Source of the DNA: Owenia fusiformis
Taxonomy: Eukaryota > Annelida > Polychaeta > Sabellida > Oweniidae
Length of the DNA: 64,000 nucleotides
Direction: 5' to 3'
NCBI GenBank assembly: GCA_903813345.2
Contig: CAIIXF020000003.1
Span: 19,110,931-19,174,930 of the forward strand
A program made the translations under genes and the position numbers. Below are positions 48,701-60,800 of this stretch, one piece after another. The notes under the pieces were generated by a model. It saw only the letters and a program-made list of their open reading frames with translations. It did not search any database and was not told where the DNA came from. Each line of letters begins with the position of its first letter. Position 1 is the stretch's first letter.

Positions 48701-48753
48701 GGGAAGCGTGCCTGAACAAGAAATGTCTGAAAATGTTCACTAAAAGAGGATAG
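45730..48753 (+). CDS. Secreted serpin with alternative reactive-loop exons and Cys-rich tail
   Basis: Serine-protease inhibitor. Exon 1 (45730-46759) encodes a signal peptide ([14 protein letters not shown]) and most of the serpin fold, including [10 protein letters not shown] and NAIYFKGEW, ending at the hinge VNEEG with donor GTAAG. An in-frame ATG at 45664 would bury the signal peptide. The loop and last strands come from either exon A (47251-47397) or exon B (47429-47584); both start and end in phase 1. Tail exons 48363-48475 (or from 48357) and 48646-48753 follow in phase and end at TAG. Predicted length is 465 residues with A, 468 with B. The intron 46760-47250 holds a 58-bp tandem repeat. 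The first 343 residues are certain; the tail is inferred from phase agreement and splice sites. Confidence 0.85.
46800..47185 (+). repeat. 58-bp tandem repeat, about seven copies, in the serpin intron
   Basis: Each unit holds AATGGTTAACCAATAGTACA and TACTAGCCAATGAAA with variations. Confidence 0.85.
47251..47397 (+). other. Serpin reactive-loop cassette A
   Basis: Encodes hinge TEAAAATAV, loop [12 protein letters not shown] and the conserved [20 protein letters not shown] then FMGRI. The P1 region is L-K-G, so Lys is the likely P1; counting from the hinge would give Gly. Acceptor TTGTTGTAG, donor CCAA|GTAAGT. An unspliced reading would add about 20 residues before a stop. Confidence 0.88.
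47429..47584 (+). other. Serpin reactive-loop cassette B
   Basis: Encodes hinge TEAAGVTAV, loop [12 protein letters not shown] and [20 protein letters not shown] then FLGRI. The P1 region is R-E-S in place of L-K-G, so the target protease should differ from cassette A. Acceptor ATCATAG. The only phase-correct donor is GAAG|GCAAGA, a GC-AG type; reading through ends at TAG 47608-47610. Either fate is possible. Confidence 0.85.
47617..47850 (+). repeat. Two diverged copies of an approximately 127-bp segment
   Basis: AAGGAAGGAACATAGTGAATGATG and GTCTGG recur at about 47677 and 47799 with similar flanks (CCAGAAC before, GAGGATG after). Non-coding, between the cassettes and the tail exons. They might be the remains of further duplicated sequence. 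Confidence 0.7.
48363..48753 (+). other. Serpin tail exons: acidic run then Cys-rich basic domain
   Basis: Exon 48363-48475 starts with a run of five Glu, then [20 protein letters not shown] and GC. Exon 48646-48753 gives [20 protein letters not shown] and ends KRG-stop. Eight cysteines and many Lys/Arg occur in about 70 residues. Both junctions fit the phase of the serpin cassettes. The first acceptor (ATGCAG or, 6 bases earlier, ATGAAG) lacks a strong pyrimidine tract. I do not recognise the domain. Confidence 0.62.
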
Positions 48754-48789
48754 AACAAAGAAGAATATGTCATTCTAGATTCTACATTG

Positions 48790-48795
48790 AATAAA
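48790..48795 (+). terminator. Candidate poly(A) signal of the serpin gene
   Basis: AATAAA, 37 bases after the tail-exon stop codon. A second candidate lies near 49068. Confidence 0.5.
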
Positions 48796-48999
48796 ATTAT
48801 TTATTCTGATGAAAATTTTATGTTATTAGTAAATGAAAATGTTATGCCCAAATATTTTTCATGCATTTTAATGCAATATTTGGATATCATAACTTGGAGA
48901 ACACAAGCATCTGATGATAGAAAGCATGTTCATGATATGTTCATGTATGATTCTTTTAAGAATTCCTGGAACTTTGAAGAATTTATACAAAATTTATGG

Positions 49000-49620
49000 T
49001 AGATTGGAACTACAGTATCTTATAATAAGATAAGTATTTTATTACCATGTAAATGGCTGAACTTATCAAATAAAATATCTCTTGTTTTATATAAAGTGTT
49101 TGTATATTTCATTTTTATGACATAATATTGAACTTTCATTTAATAATGATAATATACACAAACTGCAATTCATGAATTCACAATAATTTACAATGTATGT
49201 AGATATATAACTCTATAAATAGAGAAGAGTTGTACTTGAACTGTTTAAAAATACAATGTAAATACAAGATTGAAAAATAGACGTTGGACGGAAAAGATGG
49301 AATGTTCTTGAACTTGAAAAAACATTATTCTAGACATATAATACCATTTCCTTTTGAGTCTTCAATAACTCAGCCATATCTTAATGAATAAACATTTGGG
49401 GGAAAATCTTATTCCATTGATATAAATATTCATATGGGGCTGATGGCAAGTACAAGTATTTTTATAAATTGAAATTATATAACCAATGTATGTCCAATGT
49501 TTTGTTGTGTTTTGGGTTCAACCACATAATGAATTTAACCAATGATTTAAGATTATTTCAATATTGTTTTTACCTGGTCGTATAATACCTTTCATTCCAT
49601 AATACTACTGTTTTCCCTGG
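49000..49620 (+). repeat. Downstream copy of the serpin flank duplication
   Basis: Partner of 44500-44980. It begins about 250 bases after the serpin stop and overlaps its probable 3' UTR or poly(A) region. Confidence 0.8.
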
Positions 49621-49629
49621 GAAATAAAA

Positions 49630-49760
49630 TCATATTATCCCTCTTAAAATCATATATACTCGAAAAATCATATTGTCCCTGGAAAAAAAATCATATATAC
49701 TCGAAAAATCATATTGTCCCCGGAAAATAATCATATATACTCGAAAAATTATATTGTCCC
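49630..49760 (+). repeat. Tandem repeat of about 42 bp, three to four copies
   Basis: Units contain CATATTGTCCC and ATCATATATACTCGAAAAAT. Confidence 0.8.
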
Positions 49761-50519
49761 TATTTTTTTCAGAATTTTATTTTTTCAAAAAATTGCAAAA
49801 TCAAGCATGAAATAACCTATATATATATGTGTATATTCAAGTTGAACTGGAGTATTCAATGAACTACAATGGTGAAAGACTCATCCAGAACTATTGTAAT
49901 AACTATTGTTGTTAAAGACTAATCCAGGACTATTTAACAACACCAGGGATAGACTAGTCCAGTACTAATTATAGAACTCAAATGGTGAAACACTAGTCTA
50001 GCATTTTCAATGAATTCATTATTAATATACCAGGTATACTATTGTAGAATGCTTTTCAATATTGTGAGCTATCTACTTCTAGATGAACCCGTACACTAAT
50101 CTTCTGAATAAATATAATCTCAACATCTCTAAAGTCGCTGTCACATTAGGTCGCGTGGGCTCACAATTTGTCACAGTGTTAATAATTTTGGGCATTAATT
50201 CATTCATTTTTTTTGTATATACATGGTAGCAGATAGTGAGCCAACACAGTCTAATGTGACAGCTCCATTGCATTACATATAATGGCAAATCAAAATGCAT
50301 TCTACACTGCACTTTTCACAAAACATCATATTTGTTATAATATGAAGTAGAAACAAGCACATAGATTTATACACTTGTTAGTACAAGTATAAATACATAT
50401 ACATCATTTTTTCACCATAAGTCATTCATTTGTTAACTCTAACACAGCACTCACTCAATAAATAGTTTTCATATTATAAAATTTAAAATCTACTCGGTAT
50501 CTTCATTTTGCAAGTTTAC

Positions 50520-50760
50520 CATTCTGTTACAATTATAACAATTGTGGGCACATTGTACTACATAACTTCATTACTTGCCCATTTATTACAATAACTGCAG
50601 CTAAGGACACATTGTGCTCCCATAACTTCATTACTTGCCCGTTTATTTTAATAACTGCAGTTATGGACACATTGTACTACCATAACTATATTTATTTGCC
50701 CATTTATTACAATAACTTCAGTTGTGGACACATTGTACTACCATAACTACATGAATATAA
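50520..50760 (+). repeat. 61-bp tandem repeat, about four copies
   Basis: Units contain GGACACATTGTACTACC, CATAACT and TTGCCCATTTATTACAATAA. Confidence 0.85.
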
Positions 50761-51513
50761 CTTCTGTAAAAGCATTTTGTGGTTAAACATTGTACAGTGC
50801 AGTTGGATTACAAACTTTTGATATAAGCATTTGTACAAATATAATTCTCTAGTAGCATCTTGTACTTTTGATTGAATTCAATCTCAATTACTGCATCATT
50901 CATGTGATTCAGAAATCTATTTTTGGGATGAACATCTTGATTCTTAGAAAACCTAAAGGTTCCAAATGGTTCAATAAATGGACCCCAGGGCAACATAAAA
51001 ATAAAAATCTTAGATTCTCAGAACTGCATTTTAAGAGGGGGGAGTTGACCAGAAAACCAATATTAGAAATTGGGCATATCTGGTCAAGAAATATCAAGGC
51101 TCTGTGAAATAAAGAAAGTTCATATCAAGGCAGAAAAATATAAGATCAGGGATTTAAAAAATAAGGATCTGATAGGTCTGAGCTCCTGATAAACCGCCAC
51201 TTGTCTTGTGGAAGGTACCTAGTAGATCCCCCTCTAAGGAAAGGAGGTCTAACTTCAGTGCATATATCTGCAATACTAGACTAAGTTTACTAAAACAAGA
51301 ATCGAACTTGTTTTTTGCAATCCCATTGAACACATCATTGTTTCTCTCTCACATCATATGCTAGTGGTAATGCATTTGCAAAATAATTGAGAAAAGTATA
51401 ATGCTTCATTTTCGATTTACATGCCAAGCTCCCTGCTTTTCAGACATTGGTCCCTTTAGTGATACCATATCTGTAAATCACAGCAACATGTATATGTATA
51501 TATTACTGTATAC

Positions 51514-51690
51514 CAGTGGTCTCCCCAGCATTAAAGCAAGTGGGCGCATCACCCACCTGAGATTTTGAAAACAGCCTTGCACCCACTTGAAAATACATTT
51601 GCACCCACTTGAAAATGAGAAAAATCATGAAAAATTGGCATAGATGAGAATTTTGCACCCACCTGAGAAAACATCCTGGGGAAACCACTA
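51514..51690. mobile_element. Short hAT-like element
   Basis: Left end CAGTGGTCTCCCCAG; right end CTGGGGAAACCACTA, an inverted match. It contains four GCACCCAC(T/C)TGA words. I could not find a clear 8-bp target duplication. Confidence 0.65.
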
Positions 51691-51754
51691 AGTAAAACAT
51701 GTATGTCTATAGACACCTCTGAAATCAGAACACCTCTTAATATGAACACTTTAT

Positions 51755-51840
51755 CTAATCCCAAATGGGAATCACACACAAATAACTGCAGGTGTAATCG
51801 AAGGCTTTTTTCCTAATTTTGTTACACATTCACTGAGATT
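51755..51840 (-). pseudogene. Decayed duplicate of the last exon's start
   Basis: On the minus strand the sequence AATCTCAGTGAATGTG, then AAAATTAGGAAAAAAGCC, mirrors the acceptor and first codons of the exon starting at 52051. It lies just after that exon's stop and soon loses frame. Confidence 0.65.
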
Positions 51841-51846
51841 GATTTG

Positions 51847-54800
51847 TCACATATGAGCAATCTTTGCCTGTTCTTCTAGAAACAGGAGCTGGTCAACTAG
51901 GAAACAGTCACTAGGATTTGGCACAACTTTACGTAACTTCTTCATTATAAGAGTCTCATCGATCGTGGTTGAATTGTCACTAAAACGGGATTCACGTAAA
52001 TATTTGTAGGCATGATCAAAGGCTTCTTTTCCTAATTTAGTCTCACATTCGCTGAGTTTGAGTTAAGGAACACTGAAGAATAATGGAAAAAATGTGAAAT
52101 ACAAACTTGTATAATTTGACAATGATGTAGTGTCCTGCCATGGGTTACAGATGCCAGATGCCAACACCAAGTGCCAAATGCTGAATGACCGCTGCCAAAC
52201 ACCAATCACCGAACACAGTCCACAAAAAAGTTGGAGATTATAACAATATGTCACAACTTTTGGCGGTGACATAGAATAAAACCAAATTTGGTCAAAATGA
52301 GAAATTGATTTTGTCAAAAATAGATAATTTACAACATTGACTGTATGAGAGGACTATAATTTTAAGAGGATTGTTTAATTAAAAATGCAAACAAATAAGA
52401 AAATGTGTATGATATTTACTGAGTAAATGTACATGTAGCTTACATATTGTCTGCATGTATTGATGCATCAAGAAAGAAAATGTTGGGGTGGAATATTTTA
52501 AAAATCTTTAAAAATCACCATAAACCACAATTTAGACCCTTCTTATATCATAATTCTTTGTAGAAAGGATACGCTCTGAGGTTACGAATCTTCACATTTC
52601 TTGCAGCAGGACCGAAGGCACCAGCAACAGTGTCATCATGGACTGTTAGACTTTTATCTGAAATTCAACAACAGTTTAATCATGGAATCTCTGATCTTGT
52701 ACAAACAAATGACGAATACTGGTAAGTACCTAAATCCTATACAAACAACTTTTTATATCATAAGTAGCTGGAGTTTTTAACAGCATTTCCCCATATTTTT
52801 CTGTTTAAAAAATAATTGATTACTTAATCGAATCAATTTTCTGTCTGTCCTATATAGTCTATAAAGTTACATTTCCAGGTCAACTGGTCCACTATCAAAT
52901 TCATCCCATATGTTGAACACTGTGTAATATAGCAAAACATATCAATATTATGTTAAACACTGTGTATGGAATATATAGGAAAACATATCAATATTATGTT
53001 AAACACTGTGTATGGAATATATAGCAAAACATATCAATATTATGTTAAACACTGTGTATGGAATATATAGGAAAACATATCAAAACTGTGCTTTACTATC
53101 AAATTCATCATTTATGTTGAACATCGTGTGTGTAATATCAAACTGTGCCTTACCTAGTGTAGTATCAATGGCCTCTTGCATCATTCCTATGAGATCTTGT
53201 AGGTCATCATCTTCACCTTCACCATCTTTGAGGTCTTCTTCAATCTCTTCCTCATCATCCTCAAAATCATCGTGCTGAGAGTAGTATGTGTTAGCTGTGT
53301 CTATGTCGGTTGGTACACCTAAAATATCATACATTCATATGTTACATTACAAGGCACTCAGTCTCAAAAAACAAAATTATAGTTTTTTGGATCACCCTAT
53401 GAATAGGTTTAGGAGAAAACATTTTCTATGTAATGATCTTATTGCACAAATCAATTTTTATTCCTTTAACATGATTACAGATATAATTGTACCGGTATAT
53501 TTAATGAATATCAGAGAGGACAGAATTCCCAGCCATTCAATATTTAACAGTACAATAGGTTGCAATTGTGGCTGGATCTGAATAGACTTTGGTGTTGCTC
53601 CTGTTTATTATATTAACAGGGGCAACCCAGGATAAATAATTGGTGAGGCAAATGTAAACAGGAGAGGCAAAATTCTAAAAGGAGGCAAATTAAATTGTAT
53701 ATACATTTGGACTTCATTTCATTTCCAGTTTTATTTGACAAAATGACAAAACAAATAAATTATTTCTGTAAAATGATGGTGAGGCAGTGAGGCATTTGCC
53801 TCGCCTGTCTCATCCCTGGTTAGACCCACACTTAATACATGATATCAATTATTTGTGGAAACAGTTTGAGAAAGCATTAGCAAGCTTAGAAGTCAGTAAC
53901 AAACAATCTAGTAAGCAGCAATTTATAGAGGATAGTAGCTCTATCAGAATTTTCTTTCAAAAGAGTGAATTTCCTTTCTAGAGTTCTACATATAACATAG
54001 CTGTTGAAGCGATTTTGTTAGTAATGAGTACCCATGTTATTACATGCATCATACAGGTTTGAATGTCCCTTAATGTCTTCATATGTCATTTTAACATACT
54101 GCACATATTTTTTTGATTTATATTGACAAACGTCAATGCGAAGTTGGAAAATAAAAACTATGCAAATATTAAAGAATTTAAAACTTATGACACTCCTGCT
54201 GATGGTGAACACGATAATAAATGTTTAACCGCAACAAAAAATAATCCTGTTTTTACATTCCAAAATGCAACTACTACAACCACCCATACAACCAGCCCCC
54301 CCCCCTACCATCCCTGCCTAAAAGCCACTCATAGCTACATGCTACTCCTAAATGGCTTATGCTTACTGGAATGTTGATCACTTGTTTCTGTAGCTGGTAG
54401 AGATTTAGACCTCTCCAGCTTTGATGATGGTCTCTCTGCCTTTTCTAAATAATAATCATATGGTTTTAAGGGGTTGTTGTGAATAAAAAATGTATTGACA
54501 TGTTCTATATATTTTGTTCAATTTGCATTCTAAATATAGATTGTGTGTGTTCAGAACTATATCTACTGATGATTATGTAAAGAATTTAGATAAAACGTGT
54601 AAAACCCCTCAAAATGTGATCACTTTTTACAGTCCATGTTTTTGAATATACAAACTGTTCCAAGTATTCACTTTGGATAGATTTTACTGGTACTGAAATA
54701 TCGAAGTCGAGTGTTGGAGAAATAAAACTTACCATCTTCAAATGTTAACTTGGAACTATTTTTATCGTACAATGATGTATCTTTCATTGGAGTGATTGGA

Positions 54801-57800
54801 CGGTCCTCAAAACTTCCACCCCGTTTCACATTCAATTTATTCCTGTTGAAGGGGTCACCGCTATAATCATTATTTTTGGCACCGTTTTGGTTGTATTTGT
54901 AATTTGGGTTTGGAACCATGGTTACTGCTTGGGTTTTGTCGAGACTTCTGTTGGCTTCGTCAAACGCCTCGTCATCTTCGTCAAGTTCTCGGGTAGGGGC
55001 TGAAAAGGATTCTGTTGAAATGTTTAAGTTCATCATTGATCATGCACCAAAAAGGAAGTGTTTTATCAAAATTCTTCCAATTAAAAAAAGATCGTAACTA
55101 TTAGGTCAATAGAAAAAGTATTTTTGTTTATTGGACATTTTTTCCGAAAAAGACAAACCAATATTTGAGTTGTTTTCATTTAGTTACATGGACAAGCAAT
55201 TCTTTCTCCGTCACAAAAGTAGGGAACCAACTACTGGTTTCAAAGCAGTGATACATATCTAGTCTATATGAATAATTGTAATGATGGAATGTCATAATCT
55301 CAGACATACTGCAATGGTTGCAATGTCATATATGCAATGCTGATGTGGAAAAGTCAGCCAGTCTTGTAGTTCAGAGATTGAGCACATATCCAAATAGTGT
55401 GAAACCATGGGTTCGATTCCCACTGGAGTAGACTGACTTTTTCTCATCAGCTCTTAAAACAGATTCACTCTGTGTTTCCATTAACTACTAACTTATCTCT
55501 GACTCACATGGTGCAGTCTGTGGCCTGAAGTCTCCCTCTGACTGTGAACGTTGTTCATGTAAAGCTTTGGAAGGCTGAGACCTCTTCTCTGCACCAGTCA
55601 ACCATAATACTGCTTCCTAAATGCGAATGTGAAAATCATAACAGTGAGAGTCAGTATGTGACATAAACATTATCTTAGACCTTTATCCAGAACAGAGTTT
55701 CATGTTTAATCTATGTTAGCTTGATAATTTAATGATTTATCCTAACTACTCAAGCCTCCAATACTTACGGATGTTTCATTGAGACTTTTTTTGTGATTTT
55801 CCATCCTCTTTTCTTTCGCTGCAAGGTTTGCCATGGCAATCTCTCTGGAAGGAACAATAATAGAGAAAAACTTGAGTCACCATAGTGATTACATATCCTG
55901 AACAATCAGTAGTTCTGTATTCTAAATCTATTGATTAATCACTGTGAAAAAAGCCAAATATAGTTTGTACTATAGCAAACTATTTTTTAGAATAACCCCC
56001 ATATAGTTTGAATTTCACCTAAAATATGGGCGAGAATAGTTTCTCCCATATTCCTAAAAACGGAACACTTTAATATAAGTCCTGATATACTCTCCGGTAC
56101 GCCCATATAAACTAAAATAAGTTGCATATATCATTGCAGAGTGTATATCTTTACTGAACTATTTTCCACTTATACGCCTCAAAGTAGGAATCAAACCTAC
56201 TATATGCGGTGAAAACGAACTTATATTAAATAAAAACAGACTATATCAAACTATACTTGACTTATTCTTCTCTTATTCTACCTCAAAACAAACTATACGC
56301 GTCTTATACGCGATATTACGTAATAGCTTCAGTTCCCGAGTTTGTTGTTTTAACAGATTAAAAGCAAAGTCCAGCATTGAATGTATTTTGTTTTCAATGC
56401 TAATTAATTCGCTTGTTCAGATTAATCTGGTCATTTCTATAACTGAGGGTTCTAATTTCCATCAAAAAGTCATTAAGAAATTAAGCTTTTTACTTTTACT
56501 AAATTGGACAATGACAGTCGAATTATAATTAACACCGTGTTAAATTTTAGATTCATTTCATTAATTCTGTGGGAAGTTACATTTTTCAATTCACTTGGTA
56601 TTGAAATAAAAATAATATAGAATAAAATGTTTAATATAGTTGCAATAAGAGGGAATCGTAGAGAATATTTTTTCCTGTATGGTAAGCAGTTATTTCCTGT
56701 ATTATAGCGAAATAAGATATAATAACTATTTTTAAAAATTCATTTTTATTTAATAATATTAATCGTGTATTATTTGAAGGGAACAACATATAATGCCATA
56801 TAATATAGAATAATATTCTAGTCAGGAGCAAATAATATGTTGGCATTTGCAATCAAAACCGGATTATATGCGTTTATTTTTGAGCCGTTAATCCCTAAGT
56901 ATTCATTTCCTATGAAATGAGTTTCATTCACACTAATTAATCTGTTTGTTAGGATTAATTTCTACAGCTGATGGTTCTTATTTCTCAAAAAATTATTTGC
57001 AAATTAAGTTTTTACATATTTATTTGATTGAATAATGTCCCTCGAGTTATGATTAAGATTGTGTTAAATTTGGGATTCAATCGATCAATCCATTGGAAAG
57101 TTAATTTTTTATTCTTAATTAATGAGTTTTCCTCACATTTTTACTCTATTGTTTCTCTGTCACATCAGGTTTACATCAAACAAAGTTTAAATCCCCCTCC
57201 TATACAGGTACGAACAACCACCTGTACTATTCACTTTGCCAACCAAAAACAGTCATGACACAGAACTGCTTAATATTCAATTAATATATTACGCACTTTA
57301 TACAAGCCCGTACCTAAGGACACCCTTCCCTTGGGCAACAATTTTTTAAAGAAATGCAGTTTTTCACCATTCACATACATGTATTGACATGTCAGAGCAA
57401 TGTTATTAGTAATACTTTAATCCCTAAGTATTCAATTTCTATGAATTGAGTTTTGTTCACCCTGATAAATAATCTGTTTGTTAGAGTTAATGGATTAATT
57501 TCTACAGCCTACATGTATGGCTCTAATTTCCACAAAAAAATACAAATTAAGTTTTTCATATTTATTTGATTGTAAAGTGTACCTCGTGCTATGATTAACA
57601 TTGTATTAAAATTTTGATTCAATCGATTAACTCATTGGGAAGTAATTTCTTGATTTTTAATTATGGGGTTTCCTCACAATTTAATTCCATTGTTTCTCTG
57701 TAACATTAAGTTTAATACAACAAACAACATTTAAAGCCCTCTCTTACACAGACACAAACAAACACCACTATTCACTTCGCAAACCACACAAAACGTTTAT

Positions 57801-60800
57801 AACACAAAATTGCAAAAATATTAAGCTCAATACATTACGCCTTTGATACAGGTCTGTGGCCATGGGGGAGGGTCGTTGGGTTCATGTGAATCCCCCACCC
57901 CCTTGCCAAGATTCTTTCAAAATCATACAGTTTTCACCAATCTGAGCACTGTCACGTGATTTTTGGCCAACATTATCAATTTTGACCCCCTTGGTACGTT
58001 TTGAAAATTGACCCCCTGAGCTCAAACTTATTATGAGCCTGTAATATACCAGAAATATTGCTCAGATTTCATCTGACAAATCACTTATAATAAATTAGGA
58101 AATAACATACATTATGTAAATGATACAAGTAGTATTAAGACATATTAAAACAAAGTTAAAACTTGTATTCTTTCACATTTCACAATTCATGTGTTTTCTG
58201 TTATCCATATGATATCTGAGATAAACACCCGTGATAAACAACAGAGATTAGAACGTGCAATACAATTGTTTCTTTTAGAATTGGACCATTTCTGTTTATA
58301 ACAGCTGGTTTTATTAATCATTCTTTGTTTTCCGTTTCAATATATACATATACAAAAGGTGCAAGATTCAGTATGTTTAGTTGATAATGTAATAATGCAA
58401 ATAAAGAAACGGGCGCATTTTACATTCATTGCAAATGTTTCATCTGACAAATTGATGATTATTTTTTGAGCAAATTGGTGCATGGAAGAACAAACTGATG
58501 CAAATAACATACAGTATGGACATACAGCTACATGTATGTCAGAGCAATATGATAAGTAAGACTTTAATCCCTAATTATTCAATTTCTATTAAATGAGTTT
58601 CGTTAACACTGATTACTAATCTGTTTGTTAGAGTCAATGGATTAATTTCTTACAGCCAACGATTCTAAGTTTAAAAAGAACAGTTTTGCAAATTAAGTTT
58701 TTTATATTTATTTGATTGTATATTATCCCCCATGTTATGATTAACATTGTGTTAAAATTTGGATTCAATCGATCAATTCATTAGAAAAATAATTTTTAAT
58801 TCTTAATTAATAAGTTTTCCTCACATGTTACTCTATTGTTTCTCTGTCACATCAAGGTTACAATAAACAACATTTAAATCCCCCTCTTATATTACACAGG
58901 CACAACCACCTGTATTCACCAAGTCAGCCAAAAAACAGTCTTGACACAGAAATGCTCAATATTCAGCTAAATACATTACGCATTTTATACAGGCCCGTAC
59001 CTAGCGACCCCCTCCCCTTGGCCAACAATTCTTTCAAGATCATGCAGTTTTTCACCATCTCGTACATGTATTGACATGTCAGAGCAATTAAATAAAACTT
59101 TAATCCCCAAGTATTTAATTTCTATGACATGAGTTTTGTTCACTGATAACTAATCCGTTTGTTATGAATTAAAGGATTAATATTTACAGCCGATGGTTCT
59201 GATTTCCACAGAAAAATAATTTGCAAATTAAGTTTTTCTAATTTATTTGATTCTTTAGTGTCCTTCTTGCTATGATTAATATTGTGTTAAAATTTGGAAT
59301 TAATCGACTAACTCATTGAAAAGTAATTTTTTTGATTTTTAATAAATGACTTTTCTTCACCTTTAATCCACAGTTATTACCCAAATGTTGAAAGAAACAG
59401 TGAAAGGTTAAGCTAGGCTCATGAGTATGTTTCAATTTGAGACATAGTATGTGATGTGCTGCGCTCCAGGTACATCAGTATAATATTAAAAAGTTCAATT
59501 TGGCGCATTAGTATAGTTCAATTTGGCGCATTATTTATGATGTTCAAAGTACATCCTGACAGTGAAAGATTAAACTTGGCTCATGAGTATGTTTCAATTT
59601 GGTGCATAGTATGTCATGCGCTCCAAATACATCAGTATTTTAAAAAGTTCAATTTGGCGCGTTAGTATAGACCAATTTGGCGCGCTTTTTATTATGTTCA
59701 AAGGTCATCCTTGTATTGAAAGGTTAAACGTGGCTTATGAGTATGTTTCAATTTGGGAATAGTCTTTGACATGCTCTAAGTTCATCAGTATATTAAAAAG
59801 ACCAATTTGGCGCACGCATTGGTATAGTTCAATTTGGCGCGTTATTTATGATGTTCAAAAAACATCATTATATTGAAAGGTTAACCTTGGCTCATTTGGC
59901 GCATTAGTATAGTTCAATTTGGTGCATTATTTATGATGTTCAAAGTACATCCTTACATTGAAAGGTTAAACTTGGCTCATGAGTATGTTTCAATTTGGGA
60001 CATAGTATGTGATGTGCTGTAAGTTCATCAGTATATTAAAAAGTTCAATTTGGCACATTATCATAGTTCAATTTGGCGTGTTATTTATGATGTTCAAAGT
60101 ACATCCTTACATTGAAAGGTTACACTTGGCTCATGAGTATGTTTCAATGGGACATAGTATGTGATGTGCTCCAAGTTTATCAGTATATTAAAAGTTTCAA
60201 TTTGGCGCATTATCATAGTTCAATTTGGCGCATTATTTATGATGTTCAAAGTACATCCTTACATTGAAAGGTTAAACTCGGCTCAGGAGTATGTTTCAAT
60301 TTGGGACATAGTATGTGATGTGCTGTAAGTTCATCAGTATATTAAAAAGTTCAATTTGGCGCATTATCATAGTTCGATTTGGCGCGTTATTTATGATGTT
60401 CAAAGTACATCCTTACATTGAAAAGTTAAACTTGGCTCATGAGTATGTTTCAATGGGACATAGTATGTGATGTGCTCCAAGTTCATCAGTATATTAAAAA
60501 GTTCAATTTGGCGCATTATCATAGTTTAATTTGGCACATTATTTATGATGTTCAAAGTACATCCTTACATTGAAAGGTTAAACTTGGCTCATGAGTATTT
60601 TCAATGAGACATAGTATGTGATGTGCTCCAAGTTTATCAGTATATTAAAAAGTTCAATTTGGCGCATTATCATAGTTCAATTTGGCGCGTTATTTATGAT
60701 GTTTAAAGTACATCCTTACATTGAAAGGTTAAAGTTGGCTCATGAGTATGTTTCAATTTGGGACATAGTATGTGATGTGCTGTAAGTTCATCAGTATATT

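Larger units (their letters stand above)
48796..51846. other. Intergenic region after the serpin
   Basis: Contains the downstream copy of the duplicated flank (49000-49620), a tandem repeat of about 42 bp (49630-49760), a 61-bp tandem repeat (50520-50760), a hAT-like element (51514-51690) and an exon relic (51755-51840). No gene recognised. The minus-strand gene's 3' UTR probably reaches into it. Confidence 0.55.

Noticed and set aside
52548-52657. Terminal exon of the minus gene ending at TGA 52550-52548
   Set aside because: The frame does run to that stop, but the U12 donor at 52572 joins in phase to a conserved-looking last exon; kept only as a less likely alternative.
55360-55440. tRNA gene
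   Set aside because: A and B box-like words are present, but the acceptor and anticodon stems do not form properly.
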